Assembly (NCBI RefSeq): GCF_013170825.1
Contig: NZ_CP033365.1
Coordinates: 6,026,001 to 6,090,000 of the forward strand
Direction: 5' to 3'
DNA: 64,000 bases
Source: Mesorhizobium sp. NZP2298
GTDB taxonomy: Bacteria; Pseudomonadota; Alphaproteobacteria; Rhizobiales; Rhizobiaceae
The translations under genes and the position numbers were made by a program. The notes under the pieces were generated by a model. The model was not told where the DNA came from, searched no databases, and saw only the letters and a program-made list of their open reading frames with translations. The first letter of the stretch is position 1, and each line of letters starts with the position of its first letter. Shown in pieces: positions 42,388 through 52,030 of this stretch.

Positions 42388-45300
42388 TTGGGACCATCCA
42401 ATGAGGGCAAGGCGAGCGCCGTGTTTCGCAGCACCGGAGAAATGGCTGAACGTATCGGCACGTTTGGCTGGAGCGCCACCTCTATTGGACCGGTCTCTTC
42501 GTGGCCAACCGAGCTCAAGACACTCGTTGATCTCCTTTTAGGCTCCGCACAGCCCATGTTCGTCGTCTGGGGCCAGGATCGCATCTGGCTCTACAATGAT
42601 GCCTTCATCCCAATCCTTGGCCGCAAGCATCCGATGGCTCTCGGCCTGCCCAGCCAACAGGTTTGGGCGGAAGCGTGGCAGACGATCGGCCCGATGTTTG
42701 ATCAAGTTTACCAGGGCCAGTCCGTCCACATGGATGACCTCGAGATTAGGATCGACAAGCATGGCTCGCCGGAAGAGACACATTTTACATTCTCCTACAA
42801 CCCGATCACGGAGGCGGGAACCGGGGCCATCGGCGGACTGTTTGGGGTGTGCACGGAGACCACGGATCGATTTCTAGCCGAAAAGCGCGAGCGCCTTGCC
42901 GCTGAGCGTCAAATCCACCTGTTCGAACAGGCCCCTGGTTTCATCATTATCATGCGCGGTTTCGACCATGTGGTCGAGTTCGTCAACGACGCCCATCGCC
43001 AAGTGTTCAACAGCGGTGACTGGCTCTCGAAGCCCATACGGGATGCCTTTCCTAGCCTCGAGGGACAAGGTTTCTTTGAACGCCTCGATGATGTCTTCAG
43101 AAGCGGTAAGACGTTTGAAGCGCAGGGGGTTCCGGCACGATTTCGCCGATCGGCGGATAGTCCCGAAGAGACACGCTACCTGACGTTTATCTACGCCCCC
43201 CTCTACGATGGCGAGAATATCATCACAGGAATATTCTGCGAAGGGTTTGACGTTACGGACACATTTCGTGCGAGAAAGCGCAGTGCCGCCCTCGCCGAAC
43301 TTGGGGACATTGTCCGCTTGGTCGAAGACCCTGACGAACTGGCTTACGCCGCAGCCGAAATCATTGGGCGCGAACTGGAGGTAAGCCGGGCCGGATATGG
43401 CACGATCGATCTGGCGAATGAGACCATCTCGATCGAGCGCGACTGGAATGCACCTGGGATCAAGAGCTTGGCTGGAGTGCTGCATTTTCGTGACTATGGC
43501 ACGTATATCGATGACCTCAAGCGCGGCACTACCGTTGTCGTTGAGGACGCGGACAAGGACCTTCGGACGAGCCAGAACCCAGAGGCTCTGAAAGCGATCA
43601 GCGCTCAATCCTTCATCAACATGCCAGTGACCGAACGGGGTGGTTTTGTGGCGCTCCTCTACCTCAATCATGACAGGCCCCGAGCTTGGACCAGGGAAGA
43701 GATAGAGTTTGTTCGGGAGATGGCGGAGCGAACCCGTACCGCGGTCGAACGACGGCGGGCACAGGCGGAATTGCGACAGAATGAAGGTCGCTTGCGCTTC
43801 CTCGACGGACTTGGGAAAGAAACGTCGAAAAGTAAAAACGCGGACGCGGTGCTCGAAATCACGACCAGGATGCTTGGCGAGCATGTCGACGTCGCAATCT
43901 GCGCCTATGCCGATATGGAGCCTGACCAGGACCATTTCACCATCCGGGGAGACTGGCACCGGCAAGGCTCTTCCAGCATCGTTGGCTACTATAGTCTGCG
44001 GGAGTTTGGAGAACTTGCCGTTCTCCGGCTCCATCAGGGTTTGCCGCTGATCATCAATGACAATCGGCTCGAACTCGCCCCGGAAGAAGCCGCGACATTT
44101 CAAAGCATCGGCATTGCCGCGACCATTTGCATGCCCCTGGTCAAAGAAGGACGCCTGACCGCTCTTATGGCGATCCACGACAGTGCTCCGCGCGTCTGGA
44201 CACAAAATGAGCTTGCGCTTCTGACCGAGGTGACCGAGCGGTCGTGGGCCCATATAGAACGCGTCAGGTCCGATCAGAGCGCTGCCGAGACTGCGGAGCG
44301 TCTGAGCCTAGCGACCCAGGCGGCCGCGATCGGCATCTGGGACTACGACCCGGTCGCCGACCGGTTGCGGTGGGATGCACAATGCCGCGCATTGTTCGGC
44401 ATTACGTCGGACGATACAGTTTCGTACGAGGGATCCTTCATCGGCGGCCTCCACCCCGATGACCGCATCCGGGCAGATGAGGCGGTCAAGCGGGCAACTG
44501 CTCCAGACAGTCTGGAGGGATTTAACATCGAGTACCGAACCATTGGCCTGGAGGACGGTATCGAGCGTTGGGTAGCCGCAAGTGGGCATGCGATTTTCGA
44601 AGCCGGCAAGGCCGTTCGATTTATCGGCACAGTTATCGATATTTCCGATCGCAAGAAGGCAGAGCGGCACCTCAAGATCATGAACGACACCGGAGCGGCG
44701 GTCGCTGCGGAACTCGATCTCGACAAGATTGTGCAAATCACCACCGATGCCGGCCTGGAACTTTCCGGAGCCCAGTTTGGGGCTTTCTTCTACAATGTGC
44801 TCGACGATCACGGCGGCAGCTACATGCTCTATGCCCTGTCAGGCGCTCCACGTTCGGCCTTCCAGGATTACCCCATGCCGCGCGCGACGGCTGTGTTCGA
44901 ACCGACCTTCCTCGGGACAGGTGTCGTTCGATCGGACGATATTCTCAAGGATCCACGATACGGCAAGAACGCGCCGCGCAAAGGTATGCCGGAAGGCCAT
45001 CTGCCGGTTCGATCCTATCTGGCGGTACCGGTTGTGTCCAACTCAGGCGAAGTTCTGGGCGGTCTGTTCTTTGGTCACGCGGAGACTGGCAAGTTTCGTC
45101 CTGAACATGAAAGTGCCCTTCTTGGCATCGCTGGCCATGCCGCAACGGCGATCGACAATGCGCGCCTCTTCCAATCCAGTGAGCGTGAGTTGGCGGAAAG
45201 GCGGCGTGCCGAGGCCGCACTGCAGACACTCAACTCCACGCTCGAACAACGGGTCATCGATGAAGTGGCAGAACGCTCGAAGACAGAGGAGCAACTGCGG

Positions 45301-46440
45301 CAGGTTCAAAAGATGGAAGCGGTCGGCCAGTTGACAGGCGGCATTGCGCACGACTTCAACAACATGCTCGCGGTCATCATCGGTGGGCTCAATCTGCTTC
45401 AGCGCAAATTGTCCAAAGGCGAGACTGACGTCAGCCGATTTGTCGAAGGGGCCATGGATGGAGCGCATCGCGCGGCCGCCCTTACTCAGCGATTGCTGGC
45501 CTTCTCTCGACAACAACCGCTCAAGCCGGAGCCCATCAACGCCAACCGCCTAGTTGGTGGCATGACCGAACTGTTGATGCGCACACTCGGAGAAACGATC
45601 ACGGTGGAGACGGCGTTCGGAGCCGGTCTCTGGCAGGTCAAGGCCGATCCCAGTCAGTTGGAGAGCGCCCTGCTCAACCTGTCGGTCAACGCGCGGGACG
45701 CCATGCCCAGCGGCGGCAAGCTGACCATCGAGACGTCGAACGCCTATGTCGATGAGCGATACGCTCGTGAGTCCGCCATCGCCGCGGGTCAATTCGTGCT
45801 GATTGCCGTGACCGATACCGGTACGGGCATGACCGCGGACGTTCTCGCCAAGGCGTTCGATCCCTTCTACACGACCAAGAATGTCGGCAAGGGCACCGGG
45901 CTTGGCCTAAGCCAGGTTTACGGCTTTGTCCGGCAATCGGGCGGCAATGTGAAGATATACTCCGAGCCCGGCGTGGGCACGACGATCAAGATCTATCTGC
46001 CCCGGTATTACGGCAGCACCGATCAAGACTCCCAAAAGCCCAGATCAAAGTCGATCGATGGTGGCCTTCCAAGTGAAATCGTCATGGTGGTCGAGGACGA
46101 GGATCGCGTGCGGGCAGTATCGTCGGAAGCTTTGCGCGAGCTTGGCTATACCGTCGTCGAAGCCAGTGGTCCCACCGAAGCGATCAAGATGATTGAAGGC
46201 GGGCAGCAATTGTCCCTGCTTTTTACCGACGTCGTCATGCCTGAGATGTCGGGGCGGCAGCTGGTTGATATCCTGCGCAAGAATAACCCCAAGCTCAAGG
46301 TTCTTTACACCACCGGCTACACGCGCAACGCAATCGTTCACAACGGAATGCTCGATCCTGGAACGCAGCTTTTGCCGAAGCCTTTCAGCCTTGAAGACCT
46401 CGCCGAAAAGGTGAGGACGATTCTCGACGATCCTTCCTAG
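42388..46440 (+). CDS. Large multi-PAS/GAF hybrid histidine kinase
   Basis: About 1,350 residues from TTG 42388 (GGGGGA upstream); GTG 42421 and ATG 42442 are alternatives, and a longer frame from 42103 runs over an SDR remnant. Domain order: an N-terminal PAS-like domain (IGTFGWSATSIGPVSSWP...), a second PAS, two GAF domains, a further PAS (GIWDYDPVADRLRWDAQC), a third GAF, a coiled coil, HisKA with His988 (GGIAHDFNNML), ATPase (NARDAMPSGG, GKGTGLGLSQVYGF) and a receiver with Asp near 1280 (LLFTDVVMPEMSG). Cytoplasmic. Such kinases sense light, redox or small ligands; no specific cofactor residue could be identified. Confidence 0.85.
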   Translation: MGPSNEGKASAVFRSTGEMAERIGTFGWSATSIGPVSSWPTELKTLVDLLLGSAQPMFVVWGQDRIWLYNDAFIPILGRKHPMALGLPSQQVWAEAWQTIGPMFDQVYQGQSVHMDDLEIRIDKHGSPEETHFTFSYNPITEAGTGAIGGLFGVCTETTDRFLAEKRERLAAERQIHLFEQAPGFIIIMRGFDHVVEFVNDAHRQVFNSGDWLSKPIRDAFPSLEGQGFFERLDDVFRSGKTFEAQGVPARFRRSADSPEETRYLTFIYAPLYDGENIITGIFCEGFDVTDTFRARKRSAALAELGDIVRLVEDPDELAYAAAEIIGRELEVSRAGYGTIDLANETISIERDWNAPGIKSLAGVLHFRDYGTYIDDLKRGTTVVVEDADKDLRTSQNPEALKAISAQSFINMPVTERGGFVALLYLNHDRPRAWTREEIEFVREMAERTRTAVERRRAQAELRQNEGRLRFLDGLGKETSKSKNADAVLEITTRMLGEHVDVAICAYADMEPDQDHFTIRGDWHRQGSSSIVGYYSLREFGELAVLRLHQGLPLIINDNRLELAPEEAATFQSIGIAATICMPLVKEGRLTALMAIHDSAPRVWTQNELALLTEVTERSWAHIERVRSDQSAAETAERLSLATQAAAIGIWDYDPVADRLRWDAQCRALFGITSDDTVSYEGSFIGGLHPDDRIRADEAVKRATAPDSLEGFNIEYRTIGLEDGIERWVAASGHAIFEAGKAVRFIGTVIDISDRKKAERHLKIMNDTGAAVAAELDLDKIVQITTDAGLELSGAQFGAFFYNVLDDHGGSYMLYALSGAPRSAFQDYPMPRATAVFEPTFLGTGVVRSDDILKDPRYGKNAPRKGMPEGHLPVRSYLAVPVVSNSGEVLGGLFFGHAETGKFRPEHESALLGIAGHAATAIDNARLFQSSERELAERRRAEAALQTLNSTLEQRVIDEVAERSKTEEQLRQVQKMEAVGQLTGGIAHDFNNMLAVIIGGLNLLQRKLSKGETDVSRFVEGAMDGAHRAAALTQRLLAFSRQQPLKPEPINANRLVGGMTELLMRTLGETITVETAFGAGLWQVKADPSQLESALLNLSVNARDAMPSGGKLTIETSNAYVDERYARESAIAAGQFVLIAVTDTGTGMTADVLAKAFDPFYTTKNVGKGTGLGLSQVYGFVRQSGGNVKIYSEPGVGTTIKIYLPRYYGSTDQDSQKPRSKSIDGGLPSEIVMVVEDEDRVRAVSSEALRELGYTVVEASGPTEAIKMIEGGQQLSLLFTDVVMPEMSGRQLVDILRKNNPKLKVLYTTGYTRNAIVHNGMLDPGTQLLPKPFSLEDLAEKVRTILDDPS

Positions 46441-46513
46441 TACGCACCAGCTCAGCATCTCCCGCGCGACGGACGATTTACATGCACTGTCGTTTGCCCT
46501 GACCGGAAACAGG

Positions 46514-47346
46514 ATGAATGAAATGGTTGCGCCGCGTGCTGTCTGGAAAGGCTTTTTGAAGGTTGGCTCGGTCACCTGCGGCATCAAGATTGTGGGCGCC
46601 GCCAGCGAAGCTTCGAAGATTCACTTCAAGATTTTGAACCGCAAAGACGGCCTGCCTGTTAAAAGCGTCTACGCCGACGAGAAGACAGGGGAGCCGGTCG
46701 AAACGGAAGACGAGGTCGAGGGTTTCGAGGTGGAGACGGACGAATTCCTCCAGATCGAGCCGGACGACATTAAGGCACTCAAGCTCACCTCGGATCACAC
46801 ATTGGAGGTGGTGAGTTCGTCGCGATCGGCGAGATCGACACCCGCTATCTGGAGAAGCCCTACTTTCTCATTCCAGCCGACGGCGCGGCCGTCAAGGCTT
46901 ACGGCGTGATCCGCGATGCCATGAAGAACAAGGGCGTCGCTGCTCGGTCCTGCATCATGCTCTATCAGCGCGGCCGGGAGGTTGTGATTCAGCCCTACGG
47001 CAGGGGCATGGTGGTGACCGAGCTGCGAACCCACAACGAGATGGTTTCCGTAGAGAGTGTCTTCGGCGGTCTTACCGGGGCGAAATACGATCCTGAGTTG
47101 CTCGAAATCGCCGGCATGCTAGTCGATAAAAAGGTGACCACTTTCGATCCGTCGAAATTCGAAGACACCTACGAAGATGCGCTGATTGCCATGATCGACG
47201 CGAAGCGCAGGGGCAAGGCGCCCCCAAAGGCGGCGCCCAAGCCTCAGGAGAACGTCATCAACCTGGCCGAGGTGCTCAAGAAAAGCCTCACGCAGGAAGG
47301 ATTGGCGAAGCCAAAGACGAGCGCGCCGAGGCGCAAGAGCGCTTAA
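46514..47346 (+). pseudogene. ku: Ku protein gene with a one-base frameshift
   Basis: Frame 1 gives MNEMVAPRAVWKGFLKVGSV to LTSDHTLEV; the sequence then continues in another frame as DEFVAIGEIDTRYLEKPYFL to the end (PRRKSA). One base is missing at about 46811 (GTGGTGAG where GTGGATGAG is expected). Otherwise the gene is a normal 277-codon bacterial Ku, the end-binding protein of non-homologous end joining. Without correction only the first ~100 residues are made. It may be a true mutation or a sequencing error. Confidence 0.75.
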
Positions 47347-47382
47347 TGCAAACCCACCACAGAGTTGATCAAGGAGCCATTT

Positions 47383-47688
47383 GTGACTCAATTGACTGTC
47401 GAGCAATGTCGGGCGGCGCGAGCTTTGGTGGACTGGTCACAAGCCAGGCTCGGCGCCAAAGCGCAGGTCAGTGAGGGAACCGTTCGGGACTTCGAGAAGA
47501 GCAAGCGCGTTCCATCCGGCGACATGCTGGTTGCGATGCGATCCGCCCTTGAGCGGGCGGGAGTTGCCTTTCTAGGTGATGGAGAGACGATCCATGGCGG
47601 ACCAGGCGTTCGGCTCAAGACGCCAACGGCGCCGCGCTCGCCTATTCAGGATGGCGAAGCGGGAATTATTCAGAACAGCGAAATGTAA
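47383..47688 (+). CDS. XRE-family HTH regulator
   Basis: 101 residues from GTG 47383 with GGAG 7 bases upstream. The HTH is in ALVDWSQARLGAKAQVSEGT and RDFEKSKRVPSGDML. The rest is a short tail (GVAFLGDGETIHGGPGVRLK), a pattern common in small rhizobial and phage-derived XRE regulators. It lies 37 bases after ku. Targets unknown. Confidence 0.75.
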   Translation: MTQLTVEQCRAARALVDWSQARLGAKAQVSEGTVRDFEKSKRVPSGDMLVAMRSALERAGVAFLGDGETIHGGPGVRLKTPTAPRSPIQDGEAGIIQNSEM

Positions 47689-47719
47689 GCCGCCGCTTGG
47701 ATCGGCCCATCGGTGGACG

Positions 47720-48028
47720 TTACCTTTGATCGTTGTAGGGCTCTTTCGTTTGTCCAACCATCTTCGCCAGCTCCGAAAACGGTAGAATGTCGGATTCGCC
47801 TTGGGAATTGTTCGCGATCTGCAGAAGACGGATTGGAAAGCAGATAGCGTCGCGATTGGCCAGCGGCATGTCTTCGTAGGTGCGCTCATCGCCCGTGAAA
47901 TTGGCTTCGGACTTCCGCAAGGCGATATCGATGTCGTCGACTGAAAGCAGGCCTTTGTGGACCAGCAAATTGTTGATCGACGCGATCGCCATCATCAGAC
48001 CTTCAAGCTGGAGATTGGCGACGTTCAT
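47720..48028 (-). CDS. Small hypothetical protein (intact paralogue)
   Basis: 102 residues (MNVANLQLEGLMMAIASINN...; NFTGDERTYEDMPLANRDAI). Its ATG overlaps the stop of the upstream gene (ATGA). A frameshifted paralogue lies at 55310-55642. Probably under the divergent EcfG-type promoter at 48268-48292. Function unknown. Confidence 0.6.
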   Translation of the reverse strand: MNVANLQLEGLMMAIASINNLLVHKGLLSVDDIDIALRKSEANFTGDERTYEDMPLANRDAICFPIRLLQIANNSQGESDILPFSELAKMVGQTKEPYNDQR

Positions 48029-48240
48029 GGCCTGGAACTCTTTACCTGGTCGGATGGGTTCTGCCCGTCTGACTGGTGAGTCTTGTCGTCCACCTCATTG
48101 ACGGGGCGCGTCAGTCCAACGCCATTCTTGGGTCTCCTGTTTCCCGCCGCGTCCTGAGAGAACGCATCCGAAGAATCGGCGCCGGTCTTTGCTGGATATT
48201 TTGTTGCCCCGGTTTCGCGATGGTTTTCGTTGTTAGACAT
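48025..48240 (-). CDS. Small polar, probably disordered protein
   Basis: 71 residues from ATG 48240 (MSNNENHRETGATKYPAKTG), with GGAG 9 bases upstream; ATG 48255 is an alternative start. Asn/Asp/Lys-rich without hydrophobic core. First gene of a two-gene stress operon with an EcfG-type promoter 30 bases upstream. Confidence 0.55.
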   Translation of the reverse strand: MSNNENHRETGATKYPAKTGADSSDAFSQDAAGNRRPKNGVGLTRPVNEVDDKTHQSDGQNPSDQVKSSRP

Positions 48241-48267
48241 GTGTTGGTTCTCCATGTGGTTAAATGT

Positions 48268-48292
48268 AACCACCCTCGGCAGTGCTAGTTCC
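48268..48292 (-). promoter_or_regulatory. EcfG-type promoter, minus direction
   Basis: Minus strand GGAAC (48292-48288), 16-base spacer, GGTT (48271-48268). Drives the 48025-48240 and 47720-48028 genes. Confidence 0.55.
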
Positions 48293-48300
48293 GCCCAGAT

Positions 48301-48325
48301 GGAACATTCCCTACGGCCGGTCGTT
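48301..48325 (+). promoter_or_regulatory. Consensus EcfG promoter, plus direction
   Basis: GGAAC (48301-48305), 16-base spacer, CGTT (48322-48325), a perfect match. Lies 22 bases before the ATG at 48347 and back to back with the minus-direction promoter. Confidence 0.65.
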
Positions 48326-48346
48326 GGCCAGAGAGGAGACACGGAA

Positions 48347-48613
48347 ATGGCCACGATCAAGAACCTCGGCCGGGCGATTGTCAGGGAGCCGGAGCCAGCC
48401 GGCGCGAAGATAGAGCGTAAAGGCCTGAACGGCAGCGACGAGGAGCAAACGTCACGCACCCCAAGCCGGCAGGCGCTTTACCTAAAACAAACGCCCGCTG
48501 GCAGAACCCTTTCCCTGCCATACGAATCGATGCGCGGCCGGTGGCCGGCAAAGCACCTCGTCCGACCAACCGACCGGGAGAATAATCATGCCGCCCAAAC
48601 CAGAGCCAAATGA
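48347..48613 (+). CDS. Small hypothetical protein in a stress operon
   Basis: 88 residues from ATG 48347 (MATIKNLGRAIVREPEPAGA), GAGGAG 8 bases upstream. Polar and basic, no recognised domain. First gene after a consensus EcfG promoter; overlaps the next small gene by 26 bases. Confidence 0.5.
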   Translation: MATIKNLGRAIVREPEPAGAKIERKGLNGSDEEQTSRTPSRQALYLKQTPAGRTLSLPYESMRGRWPAKHLVRPTDRENNHAAQTRAK

Positions 48614-48743
48614 AGAACCCCCGGTAGATGCCCCGGCCTGGACTCCCGACGTGCGAGAGCCTGACCCGGATCTTCTGCCGAACGAACTTCCTCTCCCCAA
48701 TCCCGACGAGAACCGTGATCCCCCGAAGCGAGCGCTGCAATGA
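48588..48743 (+). CDS. Proline- and acid-rich 51-aa protein
   Basis: MPPKPEPNEEPPVDAPAWTP at the start; rich in Pro, Glu and Asp throughout, probably disordered. GGGAG 8 bases upstream; the TGA overlaps the next ATG by 4 bases. Coupling on both sides supports it as a real gene. Confidence 0.45.
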   Translation: MPPKPEPNEEPPVDAPAWTPDVREPDPDLLPNELPLPNPDENRDPPKRALQ

Positions 48744-49189
48744 GCATCGATGTGGTGCGCAGCGGTGGCTGCCTTTGCGGTGCGGTTCGCTTTTTGGTGA
48801 GAGGCGCACCCCTGCGCGTCGGACTTTGCCATTGCCAGGATTGTCGGCGCACAAGCGGCAGTGCGTTTACCTTCTTCGGCGTTTGGCCGCGACCTGCTTA
48901 TCAAGGCGCTGGAAACCTGCGGGCTTTCGAAGAACGAAGCTTTTGCCCAGAATGCGGATCGCGCGTTGCCTCGCTGCGGGAGGAAGAGGCCGAGATCATG
49001 CTCGGGAACCTCGATCATGCCCCCAGCGATGTCATACCCGGCTATGAACTTTGGATCGGCCGTCGCGAACCGTGGCTGATGGATTTGCAGTGGGCTGAGC
49101 AGTTTGAGCATGACCGAGAGCCGCGTGCTATCGACGCGCCATCGATTGAGCCTGAAATCCCAGCCCCACCTCAGCAGCAGGACAGTTGA
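48740..49189 (+). CDS. GFA-family zinc protein
   Basis: 149 residues. Cysteine pattern GGCLCGAVRF, GLCHCQDCRR, FCPECGSRV matches the glutathione-dependent formaldehyde-activating (GFA) fold, which binds two zinc ions. Many family members are not true Gfa enzymes, so the substrate is open. Coupled by ATGA overlap to the 51-residue gene; last gene of the EcfG-type operon. Confidence 0.8.
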   Translation: MSIDVVRSGGCLCGAVRFLVRGAPLRVGLCHCQDCRRTSGSAFTFFGVWPRPAYQGAGNLRAFEERSFCPECGSRVASLREEEAEIMLGNLDHAPSDVIPGYELWIGRREPWLMDLQWAEQFEHDREPRAIDAPSIEPEIPAPPQQQDS

Positions 49190-49336
49190 CTGCAACCAGG
49201 CGTGTCCTGCCTCGTCAACCATCCAGGTCGACAGCGATCGATGGGCGATGGGTGGTGGCCGATCACACACGGCCTCGCATGCACTTGAGGCCCCGTCCCC
49301 AACCTCTACTATCGGATTTGCCATTTGACCGGGGAC

Positions 49337-50968
49337 ATGATGGGCAACGCGACAGCAAGCAATCTGTTTGGACGCGCCAGGCGTTGGGCTATCGCCTTAA
49401 CGCAGCAGAAAAGCGTCACCGGAACCGATGGCGAGATGTCGTTCGGTTTGTGGTTCGCCAACATGCTTGGCGCGGAGACTGTGTTTCGAGACGCAAAAAT
49501 CTGGACGATCGAGATCGAACCTGGGGACGGCCGCCACTGCGTGGCCATGCTGGTCCGGGGTGCTGGGCGCGGCACCATTGTCCTGACAGGGCACTACGAC
49601 ACGGTCTCGACCCATGACTATGGACAATTGGAAGACCTGGCGACCGAACCTGAACAGCTCACCCTTGCCCTGGCAAAGAGCTTGCACATGGCCGAGACGT
49701 CAGCCGCCCAACTGGCGAAAACGGATCTCGCTTCAGGAGAATTTCTTGCCGGGCGTGGCCTCCTGGACATGAAGGCTGGCCTTGCCGCTGGATTGGCCGT
49801 CTGCGCGGAATTCGCCGACCGTGTTGGGCCTATCGGCAACTTGCTCTTCATCGCCGTGCCCGACGAAGAGAACAATTCCGCAGGCGCGCGCAAGGCTGTT
49901 CAGGTGCTCCCCGAAATAGCCAGGGAGCATGACCTCGATATTGGGGCCGCCGTCAACCTGGACGCCATCGCCGACGATGGCGACGGCAGAAAGGGTCGCG
50001 TCATCGCATTGGGAACAGTCGGCAAATTGCTGCCCACCGTTTTCGTGGCAGGCGTTCCCGTCCATAGCGGCTTTCCCTTGAATGGGCTCAATGCGGGCGC
50101 GATCGCTGCCGCCATCGCAGCGCGCATTGAATGGGCCCCGGAGCTTACCGACGGCTCCCAGGCGCTGCCGGGAACCCCGCCAAGCCTTCTCAGTATCCGC
50201 GATGGCAAGGCCGGCTATGACGTGACGACGCCTGCGACAGCCTTTGCCACGTTCAACGTGCTGAGCTATCGGCGAGCGCCAGACGAGGTGCTGGAGCGTT
50301 TCGACAGGCTATGCCTCGATGCCGAGAGAGACTATCGGGCGCAGCTCACTCGGCGGATCGGTTCGAGGCGCAGCGATTTCATCGAGAGCATCCCCCTGTA
50401 TCGATACGAAGCCGTGCTGGGCCGCCTCGAGGCGGAAGCGATATCGAAGCTTGACGCGCTCAGCGCTTCCCTCGCCACTGGCTTGCTTTCTTTGCCCGAA
50501 CAATGCCGGATCGTGACCGAGGAAGCCTGGAAGCTGAGCCAGCTATCAGGCCCGGCAATCATCACGGGGTTTGGCTCGACCCCTTATCTGGCCACGAGCC
50601 TTTCAGACATGCCAATAGCAGCGAGACTAAGGGCAGTCGCCTCCGACATAGCAGCTGGATCGAGCGCTCGTTACGGCAGCGCTATCAGTTGCGCGGAGTA
50701 CTTCGCCGGCATTTCGGACATGAGTTTCTTTGGCGAGGCCGCCTCGTCGGGTTTCGATGTGGTCGGCAGGAACACGCCAATGTGGAGAGACGGGGTTCGA
50801 TGGCCGAAGACAAATGGGTTAGCCAATATACCGACCATCAACATCGGTCCATGGGGCCGAGACTACCACACGCCGCTGGAACGTTTGCACACAGGCTATG
50901 CGTTCGATGTCCTGCCACGGATCCTCCGGGATGTCTGCGAGGCACTTCTCAATTCCACTATCCGGTGA
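49337..50968 (+). CDS. M20-family peptidase, RocB-like
   Basis: About 543 residues; ATG 49337 chosen, TTG 49325 and ATG 49340 are alternatives near a GGGGA box. VLTGHYDTVS (metal His/Asp), GRGLLDMKAGLAAGL (bridging Asp and next motif) and VPDEENNSAGA (catalytic Glu) are the M20 zinc-site motifs. Length and the long C-terminal part fit the RocB group of arginine-catabolism-associated peptidases. The actual substrate is unknown. Cytoplasmic. Confidence 0.8.
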   Translation: MMGNATASNLFGRARRWAIALTQQKSVTGTDGEMSFGLWFANMLGAETVFRDAKIWTIEIEPGDGRHCVAMLVRGAGRGTIVLTGHYDTVSTHDYGQLEDLATEPEQLTLALAKSLHMAETSAAQLAKTDLASGEFLAGRGLLDMKAGLAAGLAVCAEFADRVGPIGNLLFIAVPDEENNSAGARKAVQVLPEIAREHDLDIGAAVNLDAIADDGDGRKGRVIALGTVGKLLPTVFVAGVPVHSGFPLNGLNAGAIAAAIAARIEWAPELTDGSQALPGTPPSLLSIRDGKAGYDVTTPATAFATFNVLSYRRAPDEVLERFDRLCLDAERDYRAQLTRRIGSRRSDFIESIPLYRYEAVLGRLEAEAISKLDALSASLATGLLSLPEQCRIVTEEAWKLSQLSGPAIITGFGSTPYLATSLSDMPIAARLRAVASDIAAGSSARYGSAISCAEYFAGISDMSFFGEAASSGFDVVGRNTPMWRDGVRWPKTNGLANIPTINIGPWGRDYHTPLERLHTGYAFDVLPRILRDVCEALLNSTIR

Positions 50969-51010
50969 TGTGGAACACGCGCCCCTGTGGCGCCATCAAC
51001 GGCGATTGTC

Positions 51011-52030
51011 TCATGTTTTCAGCATCTGCGCGAACGTGCACTGTTTCGGAGCCTTGTCAGGGCGCCACCGCATGAACTTGGTACCGTGTCGGAAGCGATC
51101 GCCGGTGACATGGTCGAACTGGATTTCCACCACCAGTTCGGGCTTCAATGGCTCCCACTCCCCGCTCCTCTCGGTGCTCCAACGGCTTGGTCCTCCCGGC
51201 GCTTTGCCGGTAAAGCCCGGAGGCGCGCGCAAAGCTTCGAGTTGCCGGGTCAGCTCTGATCGATCCTCCTGCGCGATCGTCGACGTAAATCCCACATGGT
51301 CGAGCTTGCCCTGGTCGTTGTAGAGCCCAAGCAACAACGACCCGACCTCGCGCGTGTTCGCCAAGTAGCGGAAGCCACCGACCACACAATCGGCTGTGCG
51401 CAGCCGCTTGACCTTGACCATGGCGCGCTCGCCGGGCCGATATTCGTCATCGACAAGCTTGGCGACTACGCCGTCTGTTGAACCGTGACCAGATTCGCCA
51501 AGCCATTCCGTTGCCGTTGTCAAATCCCGAGTACAAGGCGACAATTCGAGATCGGGATGTCCCGCTGACTTAACAAACGCATCCAACGCCTCGCGCCGTG
51601 CAGACAGCGGTTGTCGCATCAGGCTGGCATCCGGACTTGCCAGCATATCGAAAAGGATCAGCTTGGCCGGCGTTTCGACAGACAGTTTCCGAATCCTGCT
51701 TTCCGCTGGATGCAAGCGCATTTGCAGCGCGGCAAAAGAGAGCGAGCCGTCCATGTCGATGACGATCTCACCGTCGACCACGAAGTCTTTGGCCTTCAGC
51801 TCACGCAACATCGAAACGACTTCCGGGAAGTATCTGCCGAGTGGCTTGCCCGATTTTGCCCGCAAGTCCACCTCATTACCGGCTTTGAAGGCCAAGCAGC
51901 GAAAGCCATCCCATTTGCGTTCGTACTGCCATTTGCCTCTATCACTCGGCAACGCGTTCGCGGTCTTCGCCTCCATCGGCTCCGTCACCACTGGAATGGC
52001 GAAAGATAGCCTTTCTGTGTTCGAATTCAT
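51011..52030 (-). CDS. ATP-dependent DNA ligase (LigC type)
   Basis: 339 residues. Motif I is ERKWDGFRC with adenylated Lys39; VVDGEIVI (III), LILFDMLA (IIIa), TDGVVAKLVD (IV) and AMVKVKRLRTADC (V) follow. The OB domain ends HGTKFMRWRPDK. This size matches LigC-type ligases that back up end joining or base-excision repair. It is the second ATP-dependent ligase in the window and lies 3.7 kb from the broken ku. Confidence 0.85.
   Translation of the reverse strand: MNSNTERLSFAIPVVTEPMEAKTANALPSDRGKWQYERKWDGFRCLAFKAGNEVDLRAKSGKPLGRYFPEVVSMLRELKAKDFVVDGEIVIDMDGSLSFAALQMRLHPAESRIRKLSVETPAKLILFDMLASPDASLMRQPLSARREALDAFVKSAGHPDLELSPCTRDLTTATEWLGESGHGSTDGVVAKLVDDEYRPGERAMVKVKRLRTADCVVGGFRYLANTREVGSLLLGLYNDQGKLDHVGFTSTIAQEDRSELTRQLEALRAPPGFTGKAPGGPSRWSTERSGEWEPLKPELVVEIQFDHVTGDRFRHGTKFMRWRPDKAPKQCTFAQMLKT

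Noticed and set aside
42874..44253. 459-codon open frame antisense to the large hybrid kinase
   Set aside because: No domain, no ribosome site; explained by the GC-rich third positions of the kinase gene.
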